Shown here one piece after another: positions 1 to 8,792 of a stretch of 64,000 nt of DNA. The notes under the pieces are model-generated. The model ran no database searches. It saw only the letters and a program-made list of their open reading frames with translations, and was not told the origin of the DNA. The stretch's first letter is position 1, and each line of letters opens with the position of its first letter. The stretch is from contig CAKOXW010000001.1 in NCBI GenBank assembly GCA_934130375.1, positions 1-64,000 on the forward strand. The letters are read 5' to 3'. The DNA comes from an uncultured Bacilli bacterium. Its GTDB lineage: Bacteria > Bacillota_I > Bacilli_A > RF39 > UBA660. Both the position numbers and the translations under genes were made by a program.

Positions 1-426
1 GGATATTCTACAGGTTCAATATATGGATATGGAGGAGATGCAGGAGGTGTTCAAGGAAATAATGGACATAAGAATGCCGATAATAACAATACAACAGTAG
101 GAACAGGAGGAACCCAAACAACTGGAGCAGGCTTTGGACAGGGAGTGAATGCAACAGGCGGACCAGGAGGTGGTGGAGGCCTATATGGAGGAAAATCATC
201 GAACACATATAGAGGAGCTGGAGGAGGTTCTGGATATATAGGAAATAGTTTACTAATATCAAGTAACGGAGTAACAAAACATATGATATGTTACGGAACA
301 AGTTGTAAAACATCAACTGCTGCTGGAACATTAACTAATTCTGTTACTGTTGTATCTTCCACAGCCACTGCCGATACTGCAAAAATGGGTAATGGTTTTG
401 CAAAGATAACATTATTAAGTGAATAG
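1..426 (+). CDS. C-terminal part of a glycine-rich surface protein (5' end outside the window)
   Basis: The reading frame is open from base 1 to the TAG at 424-426, so this is the 3' end of a longer gene. It encodes 141 residues rich in Gly, Asn and Thr, with the blocks GGPGGGGGLYGG and GGGSGYIGNSLL followed by a cysteine-containing tail that ends GNGFAKITLLSE. The same GGGSGYIGN...GNGYAKI ending occurs twice in the prepilin-like protein at 21642-23993, so the missing N-terminus is probably also of prepilin type with InlB-like repeats. That is inference. The glycine-rich domain resembles the family described in receptor-like and bacterial surface proteins; its ligand is unknown. A strong terminator overlaps the stop codon. 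Confidence 0.75.
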   Translation, partial: GYSTGSIYGYGGDAGGVQGNNGHKNADNNNTTVGTGGTQTTGAGFGQGVNATGGPGGGGGLYGGKSSNTYRGAGGGSGYIGNSLLISSNGVTKHMICYGTSCKTSTAAGTLTNSVTVVSSTATADTAKMGNGFAKITLLSE

Positions 427-457
427 AAGTGCAATTTAGCATTTCTATTCTTTTCTT
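421..457 (+). terminator. Rho-independent terminator after the glycine-rich gene
   Basis: A 12-bp stem (421-432 with 439-450, one G-T pair), a 6-nt loop and a T-rich tract 451-457. It begins inside the stop codon of the upstream gene and separates it from lepA. Confidence 0.85.
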
Positions 458-497
458 ATAAATAAAAATATTATATAATATGTCTAGGTGAATTTTT

Positions 498-2282
498 ATG
501 GATATAAAAAAGATTAGAAATTTTAGTATTATTGCGCATATTGACCATGGAAAAAGTACACTTGCTGATAGAATTATTGAAAAATGTGGAACTATTGAAG
601 CAAGGGATATGAAAGAACAATTACTTGATTCCATGGATCTTGAGCGTGAAAGAGGAATAACAATAAAACTTAATGCTATAGAATTAAAGTACAAGGATTA
701 TATACTTCATTTAATAGATACCCCTGGTCATGTTGATTTTACTTATGAAGTATCAAGAAGTCTTGCTGCTTGTGAGGGTGCGATATTAATAATTGATGCT
801 ACTCAAGGAATTGAAGCACAAACTATTGCAAACCTTTATCTAGCAATGTCACATAACCTAACAATTATTCCAGTAATAAATAAAATTGATTTACCTAATG
901 CTGATGTTGATAGAGTTAAAAAAGAAATAATAGACAATCTTGGTTTTAAAGATGATGAAATAGTTTTAGTAAGCGCTAAAAACGGGATAGGTATTGATGA
1001 GCTTCTTAATAAAGTTGTAGAAGAAATACCTTGCCCTAAGACTACTAGTAATGAATTACAAGCACTTATTTTTGATAGTATTTTTGATCCATATAAGGGA
1101 GTTGTTATTTATACAAGAGTGTTTAATGGTTCAATTAAAAAGGGTGATACAATCAAGATGAAAGCAACTGGTGCTACTTATGAAGTAGTTGAGGTTGGTG
1201 TACACACTCCTAAGATTATGTTAAAAGATGCATTAAATGCAGGGGACGTTGGTTATATTTGTGCGTCAATTAAAAGTATTAGTGATGTTAAGGTTGGTGA
1301 TACTATAACAAGTGTTAATAGTAATGTAGAGGCATTAACTGGTTATAAAGAAATAAAGCCGATGGTTTATTGTGGATTATATCCAATTGATTCAAAGAAA
1401 TATCTTGAATTAAAAGAAGCACTTGAAAAATTAAAATTAAATGATGCATCTCTTAGTTTTGAACCAGAAACTTCAAAGGCTCTTGGATTTGGATTTAGAT
1501 GTGGTTTTCTTGGAATGCTTCACATGGATGTAATTGAAGAGAGAATTGAACGTGAATTTAATATTGATTTAATCGCAACTAGTCCAAGTGTTATATATGA
1601 AGTTACATTAACAGATGGCTCTGTAATAAGTGTTGAAAATCCAACTAAATTGCCTGATAAAACACTTATTAAATCAATAAAAGAGCCATATATCAAAACA
1701 AATATATTCGTACCTACTTTATATGTTGGTTCGGTAATGGATTTGTGTCAAAATAAAAGAGGTACATTTATAAATATGGACTATATTGATACAACAAGGG
1801 TAGATATTCACTATGAAATACCACTTTCTGAAATTGTATATGATTTTTTTGATAAGTTAAAGTCTTATACTAAAGGTTATGCATCATTTGATTATGATTT
1901 TATTGGTAATAAAGAATCTAATTTAGTAAAAATGGATATTTTAATAAATGGTGATATAGTTGATGCTCTAAGTATTATTGTGCATAAAGATTTCGCATAT
2001 AAAAGAGGAAAAGTAATAGTTGAAAATTTAAAGAAAATAATTCCTAGACAAATGTTTGAAGTTCCTATTCAAGCAACTATTGGTAATAAAGTAATTGCAA
2101 GAAGTGATATTAAAGCAATGAGAAAAAATGTACTTGCTAAATGTTACGGTGGTGATATAACAAGGAAAAGAAAATTATTGGAAAAGCAAAAAGAAGGAAA
2201 GAAAAGGATGAAAGTTGTTGGTAAAGTAGAAATACCTGAAGAAGCATTTTTATCAGTTCTATCTGTGGATGAGAAGGAGTAG
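498..2282 (+). CDS. lepA: Elongation factor 4 (LepA), ribosome back-translocating GTPase
   Basis: 594 residues, the normal length for LepA/EF4, a GTPase that binds ribosomes and helps translation under stress. The G1 motif AHIDHGKST lies at about residues 13-21, the G3 motif DTPGH near 77 and the G4 motif NKID near 130. These are followed by the EF-G-like domains and the LepA-specific basic C-terminal domain with the run GGDITRKRKLLEKQKEGKKR near residue 550. The ATG at 498 follows a TAGGTG ribosome binding site at 484-490, and a TATAAT -10 element lies at 474-479. hemW follows but has its own promoter; the lepA-hemW neighbourhood is common in Firmicutes. Confidence 0.97.
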   Translation: MDIKKIRNFSIIAHIDHGKSTLADRIIEKCGTIEARDMKEQLLDSMDLERERGITIKLNAIELKYKDYILHLIDTPGHVDFTYEVSRSLAACEGAILIIDATQGIEAQTIANLYLAMSHNLTIIPVINKIDLPNADVDRVKKEIIDNLGFKDDEIVLVSAKNGIGIDELLNKVVEEIPCPKTTSNELQALIFDSIFDPYKGVVIYTRVFNGSIKKGDTIKMKATGATYEVVEVGVHTPKIMLKDALNAGDVGYICASIKSISDVKVGDTITSVNSNVEALTGYKEIKPMVYCGLYPIDSKKYLELKEALEKLKLNDASLSFEPETSKALGFGFRCGFLGMLHMDVIEERIEREFNIDLIATSPSVIYEVTLTDGSVISVENPTKLPDKTLIKSIKEPYIKTNIFVPTLYVGSVMDLCQNKRGTFINMDYIDTTRVDIHYEIPLSEIVYDFFDKLKSYTKGYASFDYDFIGNKESNLVKMDILINGDIVDALSIIVHKDFAYKRGKVIVENLKKIIPRQMFEVPIQATIGNKVIARSDIKAMRKNVLAKCYGGDITRKRKLLEKQKEGKKRMKVVGKVEIPEEAFLSVLSVDEKE

Positions 2283-2300
2283 ATGTGCTCTTTTTTTCTT
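2274..2300 (+). terminator. Probable terminator of lepA
   Basis: A 6-bp stem, AAGGAG with CTCTTT (one G-T pair), around an 8-nt loop, followed by a T-run to 2297. The stem is short, so termination may be partial. Confidence 0.5.
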
Positions 2301-2328
2301 AAAAAAGTGTAAAGTTGTAAAGTAATAT

Positions 2329-2356
2329 TTGAAAAATAATAATTGTTTGCTATAAT
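2329..2356 (+). promoter_or_regulatory. Sigma-A type promoter of hemW
   Basis: TTGAAA at 2329-2334, a 16-bp spacer and TATAAT at 2351-2356 preceded by TGC (extended -10). It lies 23 bases upstream of the chosen hemW start. Confidence 0.75.
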
Positions 2357-2378
2357 CTAATTGAAGGAAAGTGATTTT

Positions 2379-3461
2379 ATGAAATCGGTTTATATTCATA
2401 TTCCATTTTGTGAAAATATATGCTCATATTGTGATTTTTGCAAACTCAAGTATAATTCTGAGTGGATATCTTTATATTTAGAAAGTTTAAAACAAGAAAT
2501 TGAGACATATTATAAAGGAGAAAAGATTAGAACTTTATACATAGGTGGCGGTACTCCATCTGTTTTGTCAATGATTGAACTTACAAAATTATTTGAGTTA
2601 GTTAAAATATTTGATTTATCTGAATTAGAAGAATTTACAATCGAATGCAATATCGAATCAATTACTAATGAAAAATTAATATTATTTAAGAAGAACAATG
2701 TTAATAGACTTAGTATTGGAGTACAAACATTTAATGAAAAGTTTATTAAACTATTAAATAGAAATCATACTAAAGAAGAAGTTGAAGAAAAAATTAATAT
2801 GGCTAAATTAGTTGGTTTTGATAATATAAATGTAGATTTAATGTATGCACTTCCAGGTGAGACTATGGAAGATTTAGAATGTGATGTTGATGAAATATTA
2901 AGATTAAATGTTCCACATATTTCATGTTATTCACTTATGATTGAACCAAATACTAAATTATATATTGATAATGTTAAAGAAATAGATGAAGATTTAGATT
3001 ATGAAATGTATAAATATATAGAAAAAAGACTTAATAATAGAGAATATACTCATTATGAGGTAAGCAACTATGCAAAGATAGGGTATGAGTCTAAGCATAA
3101 TTTAGTATACTGGAATAATGAATATTACTATGGTTTTGGACTTGGTGCATCAGGTTATTTAGAAAATTATAGATATGATAATACTAAGAATTTAACTAAA
3201 TACAATAGTCATAATTTTGTTGCTAATATAACTAAAATTGAAGAAAGTGATAGAATTAAGTATGAACTTATTTTAGGTTTTAGAAAATTAAAAGGTATTA
3301 ATAAGTACGACTTTAAGAAAAAATTTAATATAAATATTTATGAAATACCAAATATAAAAGATATGCTTGATAAAGGTATGCTTGAAGAGAATAATGAATA
3401 TATTTATATTCCAAGTTCATGGATATACAAATCTAATGAGATACTTGTAAGGTTGGTGTAA
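2379..3461 (+). CDS. hemW: HemW-type radical SAM protein (heme chaperone-like)
   Basis: 360 residues. The N-terminal motif C11-x3-C15-x2-C18-DF-C21 binds the radical-SAM 4Fe-4S cluster, and GGGTPS near residue 60 contributes to SAM binding. The family resembles coproporphyrinogen III dehydrogenase HemN, but HemW members act as heme-binding chaperones; no other heme gene is present here, so the role is inferred from the family. The ATG at 2379 is preferred because GGAAAGTG at 2366-2373 is a good ribosome binding site; an upstream TTG at 2361 would overlap that site. gmk starts one base after the stop, so the two are probably co-transcribed. Confidence 0.93.
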   Translation: MKSVYIHIPFCENICSYCDFCKLKYNSEWISLYLESLKQEIETYYKGEKIRTLYIGGGTPSVLSMIELTKLFELVKIFDLSELEEFTIECNIESITNEKLILFKKNNVNRLSIGVQTFNEKFIKLLNRNHTKEEVEEKINMAKLVGFDNINVDLMYALPGETMEDLECDVDEILRLNVPHISCYSLMIEPNTKLYIDNVKEIDEDLDYEMYKYIEKRLNNREYTHYEVSNYAKIGYESKHNLVYWNNEYYYGFGLGASGYLENYRYDNTKNLTKYNSHNFVANITKIEESDRIKYELILGFRKLKGINKYDFKKKFNINIYEIPNIKDMLDKGMLEENNEYIYIPSSWIYKSNEILVRLV

Positions 3462-3462
3462 T

Positions 3463-4101
3463 ATGATAAAGAAAAAGGATGGATGTTTAGTAGTAATATC
3501 TGGACCAAGTGGTGCGGGTAAAGATACAATATGTGCAGAGCTTTTAAAAAGGCATAAAGAAATGTATTTATCAATATCTATGACAACTAGAAATATAAGA
3601 GGTAGTGAAGTAAATGGCAAGGATTACTACTTTGTTTCTGAAGAGGAATTTATAAAGAATATTAATAATAATAACTTTATTGAATATGCTAAGGTATATG
3701 ATAAATATTATGGTACTCCAAAAAGTGAAGTTGAAAATAGATTAAAACAGGGTATAGATGTATTATTAGTTATTGATATACAGGGTGCTTTAAATATAAA
3801 GAAATTGTATAAAGATGCTATATTTATATTTATTATGCCACCTGATTTAAAGACTTTAATAGAAAGATTAGTAAAAAGAAATACTTCTTCTAAAGATGCA
3901 ATATTAGAAAGATTTAAAACAGATTATAAATTAATAAATGAATATAATAAATATAACTATGTTGTTGTAAATGATAATATAATTGACGCTACTAATAAAG
4001 TAGATGCTATCTTACTAGCATCTAAATGTAGTGTAGATAGAATTGAATCCTTAGATTTACAGACTGAGGAAGAAATAATACATGAGATATTGATTAGTTA
4101 G
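3463..4101 (+). CDS. gmk: Guanylate kinase
   Basis: 212 residues, the family's usual length. It phosphorylates GMP to GDP with ATP. The P-loop GPSGAGKDT is at residues 14-22, with Asp where Ser or Gly is more common before the final Thr. The GMP-binding region contains TTRNIRGSEVNGKDYYFVS, and the lid includes RLVKRNTSS. The gene starts one base after hemW, indicating translational coupling. The hairpin after the gene has its T-run only on the opposite strand, so it mainly terminates the convergent sigma-factor gene. Confidence 0.97.
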   Translation: MIKKKDGCLVVISGPSGAGKDTICAELLKRHKEMYLSISMTTRNIRGSEVNGKDYYFVSEEEFIKNINNNNFIEYAKVYDKYYGTPKSEVENRLKQGIDVLLVIDIQGALNIKKLYKDAIFIFIMPPDLKTLIERLVKRNTSSKDAILERFKTDYKLINEYNKYNYVVVNDNIIDATNKVDAILLASKCSVDRIESLDLQTEEEIIHEILIS

Positions 4102-4128
4102 AAAAAAAGAATTTGAACGCAAATTCTT
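4102..4128 (-). terminator. Terminator of the SigK-like gene (minus strand)
   Basis: A 9-bp perfect stem (4107-4115 with 4120-4128) with a 4-nt loop. Read on the minus strand it is followed by a run of seven Ts (the A-run 4102-4108). On the plus strand no T-run follows, so gmk would stop here only weakly. Confidence 0.8.
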
Positions 4129-4816
4129 ATGACTTATTATTTCTAAGAAATTCTCTTAAGAGCTTTGTTAAGGCTCTTTTTTCTATTCTAGAAACATAAC
4201 TTCTACTAATATTTAACTTTTTAGCAATATTTTTCTGAGTTACCTCTGCATCACCATCTAATCCATATCTTGCAATAATAATATTTTTTTCTCTATCAGA
4301 TAACACACTTAAATATTTCATTAATTTTTCAATATCATCTCTTGTTTTGATATCTTCAATAAAATCAGGTTCCTTAGTCTTTAATACATCAGCAATAGTT
4401 ATTTCATTTCCTTCTTTATCATAACCAATAGATTCATCTAAACTTACATTTTTACTATTTTTCTTGTTGTTCCTATAATGCATCAAAATTTCATTTTCTA
4501 TACATCTAGCAGCATAAGTAGTAAGTTTCGCACCATTACTTTCTTTAAAACTATCAACACCTTTTATTAATCCAATCGTACCAATACTAATTAAATCATC
4601 AACTTCATCTTTATTTTCACTATATTTTTTAACAATATGCGCAACTAACCTTAGATTATGTTCTATCAAAACCTCTCTAGCATGATTATCATTATTCTTA
4701 AGTTTTTCTATATAATATGTTTCTTCTTCCGCACTTAATGGGTCTTTAAAGACTTGATTTTGATAAGCGCCCGTTAAAAGCATATTCCTAATTAGCATTG
4801 TAAAAATTTCAAACAT
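4127..4816 (-). CDS. sigK: RNA polymerase sigma factor of the SigK/SigE sporulation family
   Basis: 229 residues. Region 2 contains the near-invariant SigK/SigE string HNLRLVAHIVKKY and DLISIGTIGLIKG, then AARCIENEILMH. Region 4 ends in ISRSYVSRIEKRALTKL, the helix-turn-helix that reads the -35 element. In Bacillus and Clostridium this subfamily directs mother-cell gene expression in sporulation. Here the gene is uninterrupted, without a skin element, and has only a short N-terminal segment (LIRNMLLTGAYQ) resembling the SigK pro-sequence. ATG 4816 is preceded by AGGGGG. Whether it still serves sporulation is unknown; it could control an envelope or stress regulon in a non-spore-former. Confidence 0.85.
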   Translation of the reverse strand: MFEIFTMLIRNMLLTGAYQNQVFKDPLSAEEETYYIEKLKNNDNHAREVLIEHNLRLVAHIVKKYSENKDEVDDLISIGTIGLIKGVDSFKESNGAKLTTYAARCIENEILMHYRNNKKNSKNVSLDESIGYDKEGNEITIADVLKTKEPDFIEDIKTRDDIEKLMKYLSVLSDREKNIIIARYGLDGDAEVTQKNIAKKLNISRSYVSRIEKRALTKLLREFLRNNKS

Positions 4817-4826
4817 AAAAACCCCC

Positions 4827-4861
4827 TAATAAATTTTAATTTAAAACAATAAAATTTATTA
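4827..4861. repeat. 12-bp perfect inverted repeat between divergent genes
   Basis: TAATAAATTTTA at 4827-4838 and its exact complement at 4850-4861 are separated by 11 bases. They lie in the untranslated leader of the sigma gene and just upstream of the -35 of the divergent gene. Possible operator or mRNA hairpin; it is all A/T, so chance cannot be excluded. Confidence 0.4.
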
Positions 4862-4867
4862 CATAAA

Positions 4868-4896
4868 TTGACACTTAAAATAAAATATGGTATACT
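4868..4896 (+). promoter_or_regulatory. Consensus sigma-A promoter of the three-repeat protein gene
   Basis: TTGACA at 4868-4873, a 17-bp spacer and TATACT at 4891-4896, followed by the ribosome binding site TAGGAGAGTG and ATG 4919. One of the strongest promoters in the window. Confidence 0.85.
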
Positions 4897-4918
4897 TTTA
4901 AAGTAGGAGAGTGAATAT

Positions 4919-6832
4919 ATGGATGCTATAAACAATGATATTTATCTATCAACCATTTTTAATGCTTGTGAAGAAAAAGTATTAACTTATGAAGAATTAT
5001 TACAAAAGGTAAATTTGTATGCTAAAAGTGCAAATTTTGATGAGGAAACTTTAAATCATATTTTAGAGGAAGTTGAAAAATTTAGAATTCATAAAAAAGA
5101 ATATTCAAATGATGAGAAAAGAACATATTTATCTAAGTTAATGCTTGATGAGGATACTGAAAAGTATGGTACTAAAATAGTTGATAGTATGAGTGATGCT
5201 GCTGTTGATAAAGTTTTTGAAAACGAAGTTAAAGAAATAAAGGATGAAGATATTGATAATGTTATCAATCCAAAGAAAGCACCAGTTAAAGTTAAGGTAA
5301 GAGTTAGAAATGAAATACCTAATATGGAAGTTGCTAAAGAGGTTGCTTGTGATAATGATAAATTAGAAAGAGCATTAATAGAAACTTATAATGGTGTTAC
5401 AATAGAAGAAATACTTAATGCTTTAATCGATTCTAGAAAAAAGGGAATGACTTTACCAACTACACAACCTATGGAACATTTAGTAATGTATTATGCTCTT
5501 AAGGGAAGAAAAGGCTTAACTCTTGATGAAAAGCAAAGGATTTTAAGAGAAGTAAAAAGTGAAAAAGCAAGAGATAAAGAAATAGTAAAAAGAGTTCTTG
5601 ATAAGATAAATGAAGAAAATAAGAAAAATGTCCCAGTGCAAGAAAACATGGTTGAAGAAAAACAAGAAGAAATAAAGGAAACTAAAAAAGAAGAAGTTTT
5701 AGAAGTAGAAGATAAATTTGATAAGCAACTTATAAGAAATGTTGCAGGTAATAATTATTATTTAGAAAGAGCAATACTTCTTGGGTCATTTAATGGAACT
5801 AAGTTAGAAGATATTTTAGATGGTATTATAAAGCTTAGAAAAAGTGGAGAAGAAATCACATGTACTAAGGAAATGGACAGTTTGGTTGATTCTTATGCAA
5901 TATTTGGAGAATTAAATTCAACAATATTAAATTTTACTTTAGACGAGATTGCTAATGTAAGAAAAGAAAATGAGAAAACTAAAAAAGAACCAGTTAAAGA
6001 AGAAGAAACTGCAAAGGAAAATGTAGATGCTAATATAGAACTTGCAAAAGAGCTAGCTAATAATAGTGAAATGTTAGAAGCTGTATTAATTTCTAATGTA
6101 TATAAAGGAGTGGCGTTAGAATCATTAGTAAAAGCGCTTGTTGATGCTAAAAAACAAGGTATTAAGTTTGAAGCAAATGAAGCAATGAATGCTTTAATTT
6201 CAGAATATGAAAAAGAAGGTAAAATTACTGAAGAATGCCTAAAAAATGCAAAATTACTTTTAGCAAAAGAAAGATCAAATAGGGAAAAGAGCAGTAATTC
6301 TTCAAGCGAAAAAGCAGTTGAACATAAAGGTGAACCGGTAAAATTTGATAGTGTTACGGATGAACTTGAGAAAGAACAACAAGGTGTAAAATTTCCAGAT
6401 CTTAGTGAAGAAGATTATAAAAATGCTGAAAGAAACATAAATGATGCTAAAGATAGCAGTGTTAGAACAGTTGAAGTATCAGAAGAAAGAAAAAAGAAAT
6501 TAAAAAAATCTAAATCTAAAGCTACATCAACAGCTTTGAAAGGTTTAATCATTGTTTGTGGACTTGCAATGCTTGGACCAGAGGCTGCAATACTTGGAAT
6601 TGGTAGTTATAATATTTTTGCAATATTAATTAGAAAAGGAAAATTTAATCCAAAAACAAAAATAGGTAAATCAATTAAAGATGCAGTAATAAAAGTAATG
6701 GGTTGGGGTTATTCAGATGAAGATAAATATGATTTATTGAAAGATATCGAAGCAGCAGAATATAAAGTAAAAGAAGATAAAGAAAATAAATCAGAAGAAA
6801 AGGAAGAAGAAAAGGGAGGAAAAACTAAATGA
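4919..6832 (+). CDS. Acidic three-repeat protein with a C-terminal hydrophobic segment, function unknown
   Basis: 637 residues, not recognised as a named family. I see three diverged copies of a ~70-residue helical unit at about residues 138-212, 271-345 and 373-445. They share the pattern A-x(2-3)-N-x-x-x-LE-x-A-(L/I)...(L/I)E-x-(L/I)-(L/V)-x-(A/G)-(L/I)-x-(D/K)-x(R/A)K-x-G, each followed by a run ending in a short acidic linker. The linkers are Lys/Glu rich and likely disordered or coiled. Near residues 539-568 a hydrophobic stretch (LKGLIIVCGLAMLGPEAAIL) could be a membrane hairpin, followed by a charged tail. The gene has a strong promoter and overlaps the next small gene by 4 bases. It may be a scaffold or membrane-peripheral protein; that is only a guess. 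Confidence 0.8.
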   Translation: MDAINNDIYLSTIFNACEEKVLTYEELLQKVNLYAKSANFDEETLNHILEEVEKFRIHKKEYSNDEKRTYLSKLMLDEDTEKYGTKIVDSMSDAAVDKVFENEVKEIKDEDIDNVINPKKAPVKVKVRVRNEIPNMEVAKEVACDNDKLERALIETYNGVTIEEILNALIDSRKKGMTLPTTQPMEHLVMYYALKGRKGLTLDEKQRILREVKSEKARDKEIVKRVLDKINEENKKNVPVQENMVEEKQEEIKETKKEEVLEVEDKFDKQLIRNVAGNNYYLERAILLGSFNGTKLEDILDGIIKLRKSGEEITCTKEMDSLVDSYAIFGELNSTILNFTLDEIANVRKENEKTKKEPVKEEETAKENVDANIELAKELANNSEMLEAVLISNVYKGVALESLVKALVDAKKQGIKFEANEAMNALISEYEKEGKITEECLKNAKLLLAKERSNREKSSNSSSEKAVEHKGEPVKFDSVTDELEKEQQGVKFPDLSEEDYKNAERNINDAKDSSVRTVEVSEERKKKLKKSKSKATSTALKGLIIVCGLAMLGPEAAILGIGSYNIFAILIRKGKFNPKTKIGKSIKDAVIKVMGWGYSDEDKYDLLKDIEAAEYKVKEDKENKSEEKEEEKGGKTK

Positions 6833-7080
6833 TAAAGGAAGATACTATAATTAAATTAGATGATGATAAAGAATATTATGTTTTAGATAGTTTAGTAAAA
6901 GACAATAATAACTTTATTATGATTGGTGAAATAGATTCAGTTAAAGATGAAATAACTAATAATGTTAAGATAATGTATTATGATTCTTTAAATAATAAAG
7001 TTAGAAAAATAACTGATCCAGGTTTACTTTATCAATTAGTTGTTTCATTCGCTGATAGACAAATGAATAATGAAGAATAA
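6829..7080 (+). CDS. Small acidic protein, DUF1292-like
   Basis: 83 residues beginning MIKEDTIIKLDDDKEYYVLD. The layout of a short beta-rich protein with D-D-K-E-Y-Y-V-L-D, then an IGEID strand and a C-terminal helix ending in FADRQ, recalls the DUF1292/YrzB family of Firmicutes, whose function is unknown. The match is by pattern only. It overlaps the preceding gene by 4 bases (ATGA), so the two are translationally coupled, and a terminator follows directly. Confidence 0.7.
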   Translation: MIKEDTIIKLDDDKEYYVLDSLVKDNNNFIMIGEIDSVKDEITNNVKIMYYDSLNNKVRKITDPGLLYQLVVSFADRQMNNEE

Positions 7081-7105
7081 TACTATTAATTTAGTATTTT
7101 TTTCT
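7079..7105 (+). terminator. Terminator after the DUF1292-like gene
   Basis: 7-bp stem AATACTA/TAGTATT (7079-7085 with 7092-7098), a 6-nt loop and a T-run. Confidence 0.8.
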
Positions 7106-7151
7106 ATTTAAAAATAATAAAAAATATAGTATACTTAAGAAGAGGGATATT

Positions 7152-7676
7152 ATGATAGAATTATATAAACCAGATATGTATAGAAAAGATATATACGATA
7201 TTAACTATAAGAAATTAAAATCATATGGTATTAAATGTATACTATTCGATTTAGATAATACATTGATTCCATGTTTTAAAAAGAGACCTACTAGGAAGTC
7301 TAAGGATTTAATTGAAGAATTAAAAGATATGGGATTTAAAGTGATTCTTTTTTCTAATTCTGGAAAGAAGAGATTACTTCCTTTTAAAAATATTTTAGAA
7401 GTAGATTGTTCAGCGTCTTCTAGAAAGCCTTCTTCTAAGAAATTTAAAAAAGTAATGAATGACTATAAATTTAGAGAAGCAGAAATAGCAATTATTGGAG
7501 ATCAAATTATGACTGATATTTTTGGCGGTAATAGAGTTGGAATATTTTCTATATTAGTTAATCCAATTGCTAAAAAAGAATACTTTTTTACTAGATTTAA
7601 TAGGATGTTAGAAAAAAATGTTATAAAAAAATTAGAAAAGAACAATTTATTTACTAGGGGGAAATATTATGAATAA
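7152..7676 (+). CDS. yqeG: YqeG-family HAD-IIIA phosphatase
   Basis: 174 residues. The HAD motif I FDLDNTL has the nucleophile and acid/base aspartates at D33 and D35; motif II is LFSNSG near residue 70; motif III/IV is IGDQIMTDIFGG near residue 120. The family is related to phosphatidylglycerophosphate phosphatases, and in Bacillus yqeG is always next to yqeH; the physiological substrate is unsettled. A TATACT -10 element lies at 7130-7135 and GAGGG precedes ATG 7152. The end overlaps yqeH by 8 bases. Confidence 0.92.
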   Translation: MIELYKPDMYRKDIYDINYKKLKSYGIKCILFDLDNTLIPCFKKRPTRKSKDLIEELKDMGFKVILFSNSGKKRLLPFKNILEVDCSASSRKPSSKKFKKVMNDYKFREAEIAIIGDQIMTDIFGGNRVGIFSILVNPIAKKEYFFTRFNRMLEKNVIKKLEKNNLFTRGKYYE

Positions 7677-8682
7677 ATATTGTTGTGGTTGTGGTGTTTT
7701 ATTGCAATGTGAAGAGCCATATGAAGATGGTTATGTATATCCTACACATTTTGAAGAAACAGTAATGTGTAGAAGGTGCTTTAGATTAAAACATTATGGT
7801 GAATATAAAGTAACCAATAAGTCTAATGCTTTTTATAAAACTATTATAAAGGATATTTTTAGACAACAAGAATTAGTGCTTCATATTGTAGATATATTTA
7901 ATATGGGTAATATAGATTATATTTATAGCAAGGTATTTTCACCAGCCATATTAGTTATATCAAAATATGACATATTTCCAAAAAGTATAAATGAAGAAAA
8001 ACTAATAAGTTATTTTAAAAATAAGTATCCAAGATATAAAGAAGTAATTACAATTAGTAGTGAAAAGAATTATCATATGGATGAATTATTTAAATTAATA
8101 AATAAGTATAAATGTAGTAATGAAGTATATGTACTTGGTAATACTAATGCAGGTAAATCATCATTTATAAATAAAATGATAAAGAATTATACTGATAAAA
8201 ATAACTTCTTAGTAACTAGTTATATGCCAGCAACAACATTAAATGTTATTTCAATTAAAATAAATGATGATTTAACTTTACTTGATACACCTGGAATAGT
8301 AGATGATGGTAATATTGTTACACATTTAGATGAAGAGATTGTTAAGTTAATAACAATAAAAAATGAAATTAAACCTAGAATATATCAAGTTAAAGAACCA
8401 ACTAGTTTAATACTTGATAAAATAGGTAGAATTAATATAATGAATGAAAGTAATATCTCAATATATATATCTAATAATGTTGATATTGATAAGGCTAGTT
8501 TTTCTAAAAATGATAAATATAAGAATTTGGATTGTACTAAGATTAAATCTTCTGATAGTGAAGAATTAGTAATAGAAGGACTATGCTTTATAAAATGTAG
8601 TTGCAAAACTAAATTTGAAATATATTTAAATGAAGGTACAGACGTATATACAAGAGATAAAATAATAGGTAGTGATGTTTAA
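7669..8682 (+). CDS. yqeH: Ribosome-biogenesis GTPase YqeH (circularly permuted)
   Basis: 337 residues, needed for 30S subunit assembly in Bacillus. An N-terminal zinc finger is visible as CCGCG (C5-C8) and CRRC (C34-C37). The GTPase motifs occur in permuted order: ISKYD/FPKS (G4) near residue 105 comes before the P-loop GNTNAGKSS near residue 160 and LDTPGIV (G3) near 205. A C-terminal RNA-binding region follows. It overlaps yqeG, so the two form an operon. GGGGG precedes ATG 7669. Confidence 0.95.
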   Translation: MNKYCCGCGVLLQCEEPYEDGYVYPTHFEETVMCRRCFRLKHYGEYKVTNKSNAFYKTIIKDIFRQQELVLHIVDIFNMGNIDYIYSKVFSPAILVISKYDIFPKSINEEKLISYFKNKYPRYKEVITISSEKNYHMDELFKLINKYKCSNEVYVLGNTNAGKSSFINKMIKNYTDKNNFLVTSYMPATTLNVISIKINDDLTLLDTPGIVDDGNIVTHLDEEIVKLITIKNEIKPRIYQVKEPTSLILDKIGRINIMNESNISIYISNNVDIDKASFSKNDKYKNLDCTKIKSSDSEELVIEGLCFIKCSCKTKFEIYLNEGTDVYTRDKIIGSDV

Positions 8683-8709
8683 GAATACTAAGGAATCTTA
8701 GTATTCTTT
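8681..8709 (+). terminator. Hairpin terminator after yqeH
   Basis: 12-bp perfect stem (8681-8692 with 8697-8708), GAAT loop. The T-tract is short, but the stem is the longest perfect one seen in this half of the window. Confidence 0.65.
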
Positions 8710-8792
8710 ACATATATTAGTAAAAATTGTGCTATTTTATTTATTTTTAAGTAAAAAAATGTTATTATAGTTATCGTAAAGGAGTGTTTGAT

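Noticed and set aside
4878..4890. CATATTTTA on the minus strand upstream of the SigK-like gene, as a sigma-K type -10
   Set aside because: No matching -35 at the right distance, and the site overlaps the opposite strand's promoter in very AT-rich DNA; chance is likely.
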